A DNA stretch of 64,000 nucleotides, from positions 129,001 to 193,000 of the forward strand of contig LR746277.1 of NCBI GenBank assembly GCA_902729315.2. Direction: 5' to 3'. How positions within the stretch are numbered: the stretch's first letter is position 1; each line of letters opens with the position of its first letter. The stretch comes from Spirodela intermedia. Taxonomy: Eukaryota; Streptophyta; Magnoliopsida; Alismatales; Araceae. The position numbers and the translations under genes were made by a program. Below the pieces are notes generated by a model. That model did not search any database. It saw only the letters and a program-made list of their open reading frames with translations, and was not told the origin of the DNA. Positions 36,779 through 49,366 of the stretch are shown piece after piece.

Positions 36779-38206
36779 GGGCTATAATAATCATAGAGTA
36801 TTGAGTCCACATGACATGACATTGAAGCCAATGAAACTAGAGTCCATGCCCACCAGCCACTTTATAAATGAGATAGTGTGAGCCCCTCAAGTTCCTCATT
36901 GGCACAATTTCACAACTCAATGGGGTTTAGGATATCATTATCTCAATACTCAATGGGGTGATATTAATTATCAAACCACTATACAATTCCTTTTATCCTT
37001 TATTAATATATTTGATGAATTAGGAAACAAGAGAGAAATTGGAGGAATAGAAGATTAAATGAATTAGATTTGATCAATTCCAACCCCACCTCCCCCCCCT
37101 ATTGATCTAACTAGGGCCTTGTATCAAATAGTTTGATTAGTGCAGATTCCTTCTTGAAGATGTGGAATTAATTAATGCATGGTGGAGTCTTTGATAATTT
37201 GGGTAATAGCTAGATTCTCTTTCTTTCTCTCACTCAAGAATATAATTTTTTTATGTTAACTTTGTGTGACCTACCTTTCCTCTTCTTGTAACGTGGGACA
37301 TAATGAATTTTTTATATATTGTGTCTTAGGCCACCCAACATTCATTTGTAGTGGTTTGAAAAATTATCTATTTATTTTCACATTCTCATTTGAAATTTAG
37401 GGATTGTAAAATATTTTATGATTTTTATTAATTAATTAATTTTTTTCTCTGAATTTTGATGTACTATTTGTTTCCTCATTTTTTATTTTAAATACCTTTC
37501 TAATGAGTACATGCATGGCCATACTAATAACGGAACCTTATATTAATAAAACTAAATTGTATGAACTGTTTAAGGATTATTTTTTTATTTTAAACCACAT
37601 TTATAGTTCAAATGATTTAGATCATTAAGATATATACTTCTATTATAATGAGACAATCATTTTTATTTTTTATCTATGTTGTTATCATCAAAATTAATTA
37701 GGATATTAACTCCAATATTTTCTTGACCTTTATAAGATGTTTCTTCAAATTTGCTTAAAAATTAATGACTTGTGGCACACTTTTTATATGTTTTCTTTAA
37801 AACTTGTTCTAAATCAAATTTAATAATAAAAGTAATGTTGTGGCCAAAAATCAGATCTTTAAATAAAACTAATTGTGACCTCTAGACCTCCTAACTTAAA
37901 ATGAGTATTTTTAAAAATAAGTTTATGTTTGAACTATAGGGCTAGGTGAAACTGCTAGAGGGGGGGAAGTTAAATTGGGTTTTTAATATTTTTGATTTTT
38001 TAAAGATAATAATATATATAAGTTATCTCTAAATGTGTTGACAAGTGTGTGTAACTCTCTCTCACTAGAGACACAAGAGACACTAAGATTTTTACATTAG
38101 TTTACCTTTCACTTGGCTATATCTAGTTTAAGAGGAATCCTACTAGTGTTTCACTATTTTTCTTAAGAAAGATATATTGACATTCACGAGCTTGATTAAG
38201 TCTTCA

Positions 38207-38261
38207 TTATCATGAGTTAATAATTAGTAAATAATATAGTTTTAGTCTTAACTCATGATAA
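38207..38261. repeat. 14-bp perfect inverted repeat near the end of LTR copy A
   Basis: Arms 38207-38220 (TTATCATGAGTTAA) and 38248-38261 (TTAACTCATGATAA) are exact reverse complements around a 27-base AT-rich loop. The right arm is decayed in copy B. Confidence 0.85.
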
Positions 38262-39327
38262 ATAGACTTATATTTGTGTTAAAGTGTGAAAAATAGTTTT
38301 CAATTGATTAACGTAAATTTTTAGTTAATTATGTAATTTTATATAAATTTCTATGTTTTTTACAGTCTTACTTTTGAGATAAATAAAGAAAAAGAAATAA
38401 AAATAAAAATATAGCAAAATGAGGGGTACCTATCGGCTAGCTAGGCCTGCAAGTAGGTTGGAAGCATAATTAGGGAGGAGCCACGAGCAAGGGCTCGAGC
38501 AGCTAGGACTGATAGGGGCACGTGTACGCCACTCTCCTTCCACGTCACTAGTGGCCAGTCGATTGTGAGGCAAGGAGTGGTCGTACATGAGAGAGAAAGA
38601 AACTTGTAAATATAATATTACTATATATTCGTTCGAAACTTCGACGCACAAGCGATGCGAGACTAAACCTACTTCACACCTTTCTTAAAAAGGTTTCAAT
38701 GATTTTAATCTCTACAATATCCTTTATTTGTAATAGAGATATATCATGATAACGTCATTTGATAAGGGCATTAAAGTACTTATGTCAATCTCTCTCATGT
38801 AAGCGGGCAATCGGTTGAGGTTCGAATCCTCTTAGAGCCAAAACTCATATTTTCTAACTATCGCGACTTTCCTACAGATTGTTGGTGAAGGATTAAGCTG
38901 CCAAAATCATTCAAATGATTTTGAAATTTAGGGATTTTCAAAATTGTTGTTGAAAATTTCATCAACATGATTCGCAGAGCATTGTTACTTAAATTACTGA
39001 ACGATTTGCGATAAAAAGATCACAAATTTATTGAGTAAAACATCTCTAATTGATCGACGAACAAGCCGTCGGGAAGAGGATGATTTATCAGGAGACGAGT
39101 CGCCACCTCTTGAGAGCATATCGGATGCGATGAAGAGCTTCCTCTTGTTGCTGGGACTTGAGGATGAAGCTCTTTAACACACGCCCCACCTCCATCTAGC
39201 TCCTCTCCGTCAGGTGACAGCCGCTAGAGAGCTACAAAGTCGTCATTTTTCTGCTCTGTTGGGTGACAGCCGCCGAAGACGATTTGATAACCCATTTCAT
39301 TAATCTCTAGACTTTGTAAGGAGATCT

Positions 39328-40239
39328 ACAAATTGTCCACGTCGTCTTTGTCCAATGAGAGCCTTCAAGGCTATGAACACTATACGGCAATCTTTCCGAA
39401 CGCTCAGGATTTTGGTGCATCGTTGATGCATCGCCGCCATGACTTTAAAGCTCTGTTTTCCTACTTTCAACTTAATTTTCACTTCATTTAGTAATAATTT
39501 GTGTGATTTAAATTTACCAAGATATACTTTATTCAATTACGATTCTTCTAACTTTACAAATTGTCCACGTCATCTTTGTCTAATGAGAGCCTTCAAGGCT
39601 ATGAACACTATACGGCAATCTTTCCGAACGCTCAGGATTTTGGTGCATCGTTGATGCATCGCCGCCATGACTTTAAAGCTCTGTTTTCCTACTTTCAACT
39701 TAATTTTCACTTCATTTAGTAATAATTTGTGTGATTTAAATTTACCAAGATATACTTTATTCAATTACGATTCTTCTAACTTTACAAATTGTCCACGTCA
39801 TCTTTGTCCAATGAGAGCCTTCAAGGCCATGAACACTATACGGCAATCTTTCCGAACGCTCAGGATTTTGGTGCATCATTGATGCATCGCCGCTATGACT
39901 TTAAAGCTCTGTTTTCCTACTTTCAACTTAATTTTCACTTCATTTAGTAATAATTTGTGTGATTTAAATTTACCAAGATATACTTTATTCAATTACGATT
40001 CTTCTAACTTTACAAATTGTCCACGTCATCTTTGTCCAATGAGAGCCTTCAAGGCCATGAACACTATACGGCAATCTTTCCGAACGCTCAGGATTTTGGT
40101 GCATCGTTGATGCATCGCCGCCATGACTCTAAAGCTCTGTTTTCCTACTTTCAACTTAATTTTCACTTCATTTAGTAATAATTTGTGTGATTTAAATTTA
40201 CCAAGATATACTTTATTCAATTACGATTCTTCTAACTTT
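39328..40239. repeat. 4 x 228-bp tandem array within LTR copy A
   Basis: Units start with ACAAATTG at 39328, 39556, 39784 and 40012 and differ by only a few substitutions. The identical short frames seen in each unit (starting MTLKLCFPTFNL) are by-products of the repetition. Copy B has a single diverged unit. Confidence 0.95.
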
Positions 40240-40622
40240 ACAAATCTTAATTTGATCAATTAAATTATCTATAATCACTTATGTAAGAATCGCTTGATTC
40301 ACGTTCGTCGGGCGCTGACGTCATCCTGACATCCGCACCCTTATTTCCCTTATTTTGTGAATTTTAAATATATTTTATTTTCATTTCTTAATATAAAATT
40401 TATAGAAAATAATATTCTTTGAAAAAAATTCTGAATAATTAACTAATATTATATTATATCCCTATGATCGACCTGAAAAATTACCACTATTTTTAGAAGT
40501 TATATTGAATTATAATTGATATATTTATTTAGAAATACTTTTAAATATCCAAAAATTCGTATTTTCTTGTTTTATAAATTTTAAATTTGTGTGATTTACT
40601 ATACAACGACTAAGTCACGTCA

Positions 40623-42149
40623 AAGCTCAATCACCCAACCACTTAAGTTAATCTTTGTAGAAACTCTTCTCCTTTCTAAGACCAAAATAGGTTGTTCATT
40701 GTTTGTACTTTCACTCGACAACCTTTACCCTCACCACCTAGTTATCTTAGGACCTAATAGAAAGTATCCCCCTTCAAGCTGAATGTTGTTCAAGTTATTG
40801 AAGTTTAATGTACATCAAGATACTTTATGCTTGTCATTGATGCATCCAACAAGAAGAGCTTAATATTCATACTAAGATATTCTTATGAAAGATTTACTTC
40901 CATTTCTCAAACCTCTTCTTATATATTATTAGTTGTTTTTTTAATAGTTTCTCACCTTGATAGGGTCTTGAATGTTTAGGAAACTCTTTTGAAAACATGT
41001 CATTTTTAGTAACATGCAATAGTAACCTTTGACCCTTTCACATTTCAAAACTTTATATTCTCTTGTTCATTTGATTTCAAATTTGATTTAGACCTTCCTT
41101 GATAGTGAACAACTTTACTTTTGAAGACTGAGTTCATATAGGTTGATGATGTGTCACTATTTAGTTGATGAATTCAAGACTTATCAGTGTCATGTATTTT
41201 TTGAACTCTTTTAATAAGTTATCCATGTGAGTGTAAGTTATGCACATGAGTGTGTAAGAAATTATTCAAGTCTATTTAGGAAGAGTAGATATGATATTTC
41301 AAGGTTAGTTTAAATATATAGACAAACATAATACCATGATCACAAATTACTTACACCGATGGAATCATGTATATATCCTTTTATCAAAGGCTGATTCCTT
41401 AATATATAGTGATCAACGATTATATGTTCCTATTAAAAAATATCTTTATATCTCAATAATAAACACCTTAAATTCAATTGTTAGTCATAGGATTACGAAA
41501 TCAATAAAGATAACTCATATGATTTCACAATTAAAATATTGAATATAGGATGTAAATTTATGACATATATAAATGAATCTCAATATTCAATAAATAAATT
41601 TACTACTTTGAGAGCCTTAGGTATTTTAATGACTTATGGAGGATGATTTATCAATTGCCTAGGGATCCAACAACTCATGAACCTAAATTGGAGCATTAAT
41701 TTGGCAACTATCATGGTAGGATTTTTCATAGTTTATCTTATTTTATGTAAAGACCCCATAAGAAAGCAAACAAAAATTATTGGGCTTAAGATTAATGCAT
41801 TTGGATTTCTTTATTGGGCCACATGTTGGTAGAAACCAGGTAGTTTCTACATGCAGGTTAAAGTGTTTTAGATCTCATTATTGAATATATCCATTAAATG
41901 AAACTAGATAGATAGACTAATGGAAAATCATCAAACATATTGATTCGAATCATTGGGCAACAAGATAAACACATCTATTTGTTATGCCATGTGAATGTGG
42001 AAACATCAAAGTTTGGGTATTCAAGTATATATATATCTCTTGCACAACATCTATGATATGACAAAAAACATAGTCTTCTATCCCAATACATTAAAAGTGG
42101 CCTATTTATGACCCAATATGTTTAAATCAGTCTATTTATGATCAAATTT
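40623..42149. other. AT-rich DNA between solo LTR A and the copia element
   Basis: No gene is recognised. Short frames such as 41336-41542 show no family motif. A weak local duplication of CTATTTATGA words occurs at about 42100-42142. Confidence 0.45.
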
Positions 42150-45100
42150 GTTGGTCACAATAGTAGGTGCCAATGATGGTGAGAGAGCCATTGGCCTGTG
42201 AGAGAGGAGAGAGAAACGTAAAGACATAAAATTAGAATTCATTAAGTGAGAAAACAAATACACCAATTTATACTATAACAATCCTAGCGGGTTGGATTTG
42301 ATTAATTGAGTTCAACTTGTGTTAAACCAGATCTAAAACACATACGAATGAAATGATATAATTACATAATATTATACATGTATTAAAATAATAAATAATT
42401 TTAGTATGAATATAATTTCTCATTCTATGACATTCCCTCTTAAGTTGGAAAATAGATGTAGTCCAATCCTAACTTGGATGTAAGCTTCTAGAAAACTAAT
42501 CCAACTAATCTTTTAGTGATATTATTAACCAATTATTCATGGGTTGAGATATATGATGTATGGATGATGCCACTATTGAGTTTTATGTTCATGAAGTGTA
42601 AATGAATCTTAATATATTTGTTTGAATGATGATGTATAAGTTGTTGATAAGTTTTCATTATCATGAGTTAATAATTAATAAAGAATATAGTTTTAACCTT
42701 AAATCATGAAAAATAGACTTATATTTGTGTTAAATTATGAAAAGTAGTTTTCAATTGATTAATGTGATTTTTTGGCTAATTATGTGATTTTATGTGAATT
42801 TATATGATTTTTATAATTTTATTTTTGAGATAAATAAATAAAAAGAAAATAAAATAAAAAGGGAGGGACCCACCGACCAGTCGGGCCCACAAGCGGGTCG
42901 GAAGTGTAGTCGGGGCGGAGCTGTAAGTAAGGGCTAGAGCAGCTATGGACCGATGGGGGCACGTGTGTGTCACTCCCCTTTCACATCACTAGTGGCTAGT
43001 TGAGCGTGAGACAAGGAGTGGTCATACACACGTGAGAAAAAGATTCATTGATTTTCAAATTTTGCATTACCATATATACGTCTCAACATTCAGCATATAA
43101 ACGATGTGGTACTAAATTGATGGTTACACCTTCCTTGGAATATTTTTGAAGATTTAATACTTAAAATATCTCTTATTTATAACAATTAGATACCATGATG
43201 ACATCATTGTATAAGGGTATTCGAGTACTTATTTCACTCTCTCATACAAGCGGACGATCGGCGTGGGTTTGAATTATACCAGAACCAAAACTTGTATTTT
43301 TATCTAATTAAATCGTGACTTTTCTACAAATCATTGGTGAAGGATTAAACCATCAGAATCACTTGATCATTGGCGAAAATCTCATCAACGCAATTCATAG
43401 AGTATTATTACTAAAATTACTAAATGATTTACAATAAAACGATCACGAATCTATCAAGTAAATCATCTCTAATTGATCGACGAATAAACTATTGTCATGA
43501 AGAAGACGATTTGTTGAGAGACGAGTTGTCACCTCTTGAGAGCATACTAGATGCGGTAAAAAGCTTCTTATTGTTGTGCAGACCTGAGGATGAAGTTCCC
43601 TAACACGTGTCCCACTTTCATCTAGGTCTTCTTTAGATGACAGTCGCTAGAGAGCTACAAAGTCATCGCTTTTTCACTCCGCTGAGTGACAATTGTTGGA
43701 GATAATTTAATAACCTATTTCATTGATCTCTAGACTTTACAAGAAGATCTAGAGATTACCCACATGATTCTTATCATGCCATAGACACAACATGATAATC
43801 CTCTCGAAGGCTCAGAATTTCAGTACATTGTTGATGCATTGCCACCGCGATGTCGGAACTCTGTTTTTCTTATTTTTAACTTAATTTTCACTTTATTTAA
43901 ATATAATTTTTGTGATTTAAAAATTTCAAACTAATCTATATTCAATTACGATTCTTCTAGATTTTATAGATATTAATTTGACCAAAATTAAATCGTCTGT
44001 AATTGATTATGTAAGAATTGTGGAACGAAAGTTTGTTCTCACCCAATTCATGTTTGTCGGGTGCTGATGTTATCTTGACGTCTAAACACTTATTTTTCTT
44101 TTTTGTGAATTTTAAATACATTTTATTTTTATTCCTTAGTCTAAAATTTATAAAAAAATCTATTATTTGATGAAAATTCTGAAATATTATCTGATATTAT
44201 ATTACATCTTTGTAATTGATATAAAAAATTATCACTATTTTTTAAGAAATTTATTGAATTATAATTGATATATTTATTCAAAAATACTTCTAAATATCTA
44301 AAAATTAGTATTATCTAGTTTTATAAATTTTAAATTTACGTGATTTATTATGCAACAATTACGTCATGTCAGTTGTCAACAATACTTATAACACATTTAT
44401 TGTTATAGTATAATAAAATAACCTTATTATTTTATTGTGAGGCCTTTTAAGATGACTTTACATATTCTTTGTGTTATGGCTTGAAACTCAAAACTCCAAG
44501 CTTGATCAAGCCACCACTTGTTGACTCTTACTCCATATGATGAGGCCACCCCCAAGGATCATACAATAAGCTAAGGTCAATCAATAATTGAGCATACATA
44601 ATCAATATCAGTAAAAAAATTCATATATATATTATTCTTGTTCTCTTTGCTATGGTCATGTATAAATTTACTAAGAACACCTACAAGTTATATAATATTT
44701 GGTATAATATGGGGAAAGTAAATGAATTTTCTTGATATACATTGATATATGAGTTATGAATTTATATATAAAACTTCTTTGTTCTATATTCGTAAGTTTA
44801 TGAGTTATATCTATTGGAGTACTTAGTGGTTTAAAACCTAATTTTCTAATATCATTTATGAGGTAATAATATACTTTTTTCAATAAACAAGTATTCTTTA
44901 TTTTGAATGAGCCACCTCAAAACTTAGAAAATATTTTAATTCTCACAAAATGTTAACATCAAAATCTTTAATAAACTATTACTTGTGTTCTTTTTCTTTC
45001 TCATCATTTCATATCATTATTATATCATCTATATACACTAACATGACTATAGTTCCTCTTGAAGATAAGTGTTTAATAAATAGATTATGGTTTCTATTAC

Positions 45101-46874
45101 TGGATACATAATCTATCTTTCACATCGCTTTTGTACATCTATCAAACTAAGTTATTGGTGATTTCTTGAATCTATCAAATCTTAGAGTCGGTTCATGTCT
45201 TTGAAGAACATACTAGGCGACCAATATCTAAAACCCATGGAAGTAGGAAAATAATTACATTTGACATCCAATATAAAGGATCAAGGACTCTCCCTAAAGT
45301 GACGCGATGTGTTGCATGTCATAGTTGATTATGTGCTCTCCATCTCAACTTTCAAACTTTCTAATACTTTAGGAATATTTGCCTCTAGTGTTACCACTCC
45401 TTTAAAAGTTAGTATGATGGTGAGTGAATTTTATCAGCTATTTGAGGTCTTTCATGAAGCTTGAAGCATCAATCCCTAATGTGTCATGTTCATGTGAAAT
45501 AAGTGTATCATATAGTATTCTTGTAGTCACATTTCCTCACTTGATCTTGTTGTTGAAGTAGATCTTTACTTATGTGTTGTCACAAAGGCTGAGTTATTGA
45601 TTTTTTGTGGCTCTAACAAGATTATTTTAACTCTCTCACTCTTTATGATAGTAATTGTTTCTTCTAATTTCGGAAATTTTCCTCTTCCAAAAATTTGGGC
45701 CTGAATTCAATCATATTCCATATTAAGCCCATTGAAAAAGTTGTAACTCTGATTTATCACAATATAATATCACATGAAATAAACATCCTCATGATTTTTA
45801 TTGTTATCAGTCTACATCTATTTCCTACCATAAATATTCAAGTTCATTTGTATATTCTCTAACTAATATATTCCCTTGTTTTACAACAGTTCTATTTGTG
45901 GCCCATCATATTTTTTTGAGAAAGTCTTATTTTTTTCAAATATCCTTAACTAAAGGTAGAAATAAGTAGTTTCCTTTGGCTTCATAAATCATTGTATTCT
46001 AAATTCATCTTAATGATCACATCTTACTCTTGTCAAGCTCATAATTGAGGATTTGTGATTCCAATGACTGATCATATCAATGAATAAAATTTCCTCTACA
46101 AGCTGAAACAACTTCAATAAATTCACTTCACTAGAACAAGTTTCTTCCATCCAATTACTAAGGATATTAAGAAGTTCTAAATATAATTTAGAGTGTTCTC
46201 ACTTTAAGCATAAAATTTATTATATCATTATTCATTAAATATTCTGCTCTCACTTTCCATGTGATGGTAAATAAGGCCAATTCAAGAAATACATTTTTGT
46301 TTGAAGAGAAATCATAAATTTCTCTCCCCATGATGGATCAAGTTGTTATCTCACCCTTGCATATTGGAGGGTAGGGTAGGGTAGGAAAGTTGAGATCGAT
46401 CTTAAGAACATTTAAGAAGTATCATACACTATCAATCATCCACTAATCATCAATAAAAATAGTTCATGAAATAGATTTCAGGTGTAGGGCAAACTAGAAT
46501 TCTCTTCCCTTGATCAATCATAAAAATGAGAGAACCAACTACTGAAGCATTCTAGAGGATCAATAGAAACATAACAGTATCACTTGGACTGTCCTTACAC
46601 TATGTCGAACTCAGTGTTAGTTGGAGAAGGCACTACCAATGACGAGAGAGTCATTGGCTTGTGAGATTAGAGAGAGAAGGGTAAAAGTGGAAAACTAGAA
46701 TTCAAAATTAGAAAATGAATGCACCTATTTATATTGGAATAGACCCAATGGTTTTGATTTGGTAAATTATATTTCACTTATGCAAATGGAAATGATGCAA
46801 ACAAAATAATAAATTTAATATGTATACAAATAGATAATGATTTTGGTATGAGTCCAATATCTCGTTCTACAACA
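42150..46874 (-). mobile_element. degenerate Ty1/copia LTR retrotransposon with nested solo LTR
   Basis: Two diverged LTRs bound it on the minus strand: 5' LTR 46874-46615 (TGTTGTAGAACGAG...CTAACA) and 3' LTR 42432-42150 (TGTCATAGAATGAG...CCAACA). They share the inner words CAAGCCAATGACTCTCTC/CAGGCCAATGGCTCTCTC and a TATAAATAGG/TATAAATTGG box. A purine tract AAGAGGGAA abuts the 3' LTR. Internal remnants in order are the RT catalytic box VYIDDII (YIDD at 45035-45024) and LGFKPLSTPIDITHKL (about 44830-44785). Before the 3' LTR comes a decayed HISQPMN...KLGLDYIYFP segment, the usual copia RNase H tail. Stops and deletions are many, so it is dead. No target duplication is recognisable. Solo LTR copy B interrupts it. 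Confidence 0.72.
42645..44371. mobile_element. solo LTR, copy B (1727 bp), nested
   Basis: Begins TGATAAGTTTTCATTATCA and ends ACGTCATGTCA. It is flanked by a perfect 5-bp duplication GTTGT at 42640-42644 and 44372-44376. It matches copy A throughout except that the 228-bp segment is present once. Insertion inside the copia remnant shows it arrived later than that element. Confidence 0.8.
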
Positions 46875-49366
46875 TGTATACATATATATATGTAGATGCA
46901 TTATTTAAAAAGAACCTTAACTCTTATTTTGTGAAAGATATTAATGTGTCAAATTGATATGTCACATCAATTGATGTAAAATAAAAAAAATGGAATGAAA
47001 AAAACATTAAAATAAATTATAAAATTCACTTCATGGATTTTTGCTTAAATTTTTATAATATTTTTGAGAAAATTTTCTTGATCTTGTAATCTACTTTCGT
47101 AATAGATTGTTGAAGGTTTATAGCCTTGAGAAGTATTTTGCAATTGACAATAAGGTGCTCGTAAAGTTAGAATTAGGAAAACATAACTTTTCTTGGACTT
47201 TTAATGCATTTTTGAATGCCAAGGTGGAACTACTAGGGCGGGTATTGCTAGGCCCAATACCATGCCCATTGTTTTGGTAACTTACATGTAGAAATAAGGG
47301 AAATAAATTAGGAGAGAAGGGGGGAAATGGGTGAACCCTAACAAATGATGTGGAGGTGGTGGCACCAAGGGAACTTTTTGTCTCCAAGAATTGAGTTATG
47401 TCTAGGTGACAAACGGAGAACAGTAGAGTGATGTTGTGGGTAGCTTGCACATTTAATTTCTATCTCAATAACATTTTATTTTTATTTTGGCTAATTACAT
47501 AATGTGGGTGATAGACACATGATGAGGTTGGACTAATCCTTCTACTCTTTTAGCATTTTTGTAGTGGATTTGTGCTCAATTTCTTTCTACATCATTATGT
47601 TTGTCATTGGTAGACAAACATAGGAAATTTTAATTTCAGCTTCCTATTTAGCTGTTCTTTTTGCAATTTGAATTTTTTATGTGAATGCTAACTCATTTTT
47701 GATCATCTAAATCTAATTATTTTGTAAGTGCTGAAGTTTTACAAGTTTTCATTATGAAACAATTTTCCCATTTGACTCATGTTATATAAAGAAAAAGTGA
47801 GTAAGAGCATGTAAGGAACAAGAAAAAAAGGGAAAGATCAATTCACATCCCCTGTTGATACAATGCTACTATATATAAACATTCACAATCAATAGAGGGA
47901 TTTAACATTTGGTTTAAATATCATTATTTTACGATTAAAATGACTATTAAAGTGTATTGACGTAGTGTTCCACTCATTTATTCTTTGAGTATTGCCTAGG
48001 ATAATCACTTTTAATGATAAACATTATGGATGATTAAAACATTACTCAATGACTTTGCCTTCATCTAGTCCAAAGGAACTGAAATCAATATCTCCACACT
48101 ATATAAATGTTTTATTTATTTCTAGATATGTAGAAAGAGTGTTAAGTATAAACTATAATCAAAGTATTTATGATACTGCACACAAGAAAGATTATTCACT
48201 GAGCTATCATTCTACACAGAAGAACAGTTGTACAATAAGCTATGATATTGCACACACGAACAATTATTCACTAGGCTATCTTATAAGAGGCACATTGGAT
48301 ACAATCTAGAGCAACAAAAAAATCACATTAAATAAATGAAATGAGTTGACTATATTTAGAAGCAGATTACTCACTTACTTGTCTTTATCATTTTTCAACC
48401 CTGACATGCATATTGTCAAATACTTTTTCGTATTCTTCATGGTCACAGAAGTATTGGGGGAGTTCTCAAATGGTTTACAAACATGGTTAAAGCCAAATTG
48501 TTTTCGATGCCCCCATTGTCTCTGCTAGAGTTTCTAAAGCCAAGCTTTAATAATATATAATAATTTGCACTAAAAAATTATTTTCTTGATTTATCGGAGG
48601 GTAAACTTATCTTTATTTATTAAAATATTTCATAATGGGTCAAGGATGAATGGAAGACCTTGTGGGTTTGGGTTTAGGAGGGGGGGGTGGGGGAACCCAA
48701 AGGATCAAATGATCAAACAAAATTGGGTTTTTAATCAGCTAAGTTGATGGGCCAATAATGCGTGGTAGAAACCTTTTTTTCACTTTATTTTCTTTTTTAA
48801 AAAATATTTTTTTCATCCCCCTTTTTTCTCGTGGTAGAAACAAAATTAGGATTAGAGAGGGCCAACGCGGTTCGGATCAAAGGGTAGTTTTCTCCCCGTA
48901 GACAGAGACCAAATAAAGGTTTCGTCTTGGCTGAAGACGCATGCTTCGGAGCGTCTTCAGGGAGACACGTAACCACCCCCGGGGCTCCCGTTTTGGACCC
49001 CGTCAAAGGTCCGAAGATGTCCCAGTCGGGTTTCGTTAACCACGGTTTCGTAACCCCGGTTTAATAAACTGGAGCTTGGCTCGGCTCTTCGGCTCAACCG
49101 CCGCCTACCGCCGCCACCGCCGGCTGTTAGCTGGCCATTCCTGAGTGAAGCCGGCTAAGAATGAGCCGCGCCGCTGAGTGAACCTCTGGTTAGTGACCGG
49201 TTTCTTCGAAGGCGCGAGCACCAACTCTCTCCAATCAAATAGCTAGCCGGGAAGAGGCAGTCCAAGCTCTCTCTCTCTCTCTCTCGGTCTATATCTCTGT
49301 CACTCTCTCTCTCTCTCTGTCTCTCGCTGGTCATTGGGTCCGTCGCGTCCCTTGCAGAAGGCGGCG
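46875..49366. other. AT-rich intergenic DNA and NAC promoter/5' UTR
   Basis: 46.9-48.8 kb is AT-rich without recognised genes. From about 48.85 kb GC content rises, and CT runs at 49267-49285 and 49302-49324 mark the likely NAC 5' UTR. Confidence 0.5.
48171..48282. repeat. three degenerate units of about 37 bp
   Basis: Successive segments share the pattern CACACA/GAA(C/G)A...TATTCACT..GCTAT. They are clearly related but diverged. Confidence 0.6.

Larger units (their letters stand above)
34806..38192. other. AT-rich gene-free DNA, left part of the repeat block
   Basis: Includes a short (CTAAT)n run near 35207-35224 and two long GA/CT microsatellites. No ORF resembles a known protein and no LTR ends were found. 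Probably old repeat DNA. Confidence 0.5.
38193..40622. mobile_element. solo LTR, copy A (2430 bp)
   Basis: Begins TGATTAAGTCTTCATTATCA and ends AAGTCACGTCA, so it has TG...CA termini. It is flanked by GAGCT (38188-38192) and AAGCT (40623-40627), a 5-bp target duplication with one mismatch. It aligns along its whole length with copy B at 42645-44371. There is no internal coding region, primer-binding site or second LTR, so I call it a solo LTR. Superfamily (Ty3 or copia) is undetermined; the length suggests a long-LTR type. It is 703 bp longer than copy B, almost entirely from three extra 228-bp units. Confidence 0.75.

Noticed and set aside
38790-38850. A tRNA gene around GGTTCGAATCC
   Set aside because: Only the T-arm-like word is present; no acceptor, D-arm or anticodon stem can be formed around it.
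39328-40239. CRISPR-like regularly spaced array
   Set aside because: Units are 228 bp and directly abutting without unique spacers, inside a plant LTR; it is an ordinary tandem repeat.
41336-41542. Short plus-strand ORF in the repeat block
   Set aside because: AT-rich chance frame, with no retroelement or cellular motif.
42645-44371. MITE or TIR DNA transposon
   Set aside because: Ends are TG...CA with a 5-bp duplication and no terminal inverted repeats beyond that, which is the LTR pattern.
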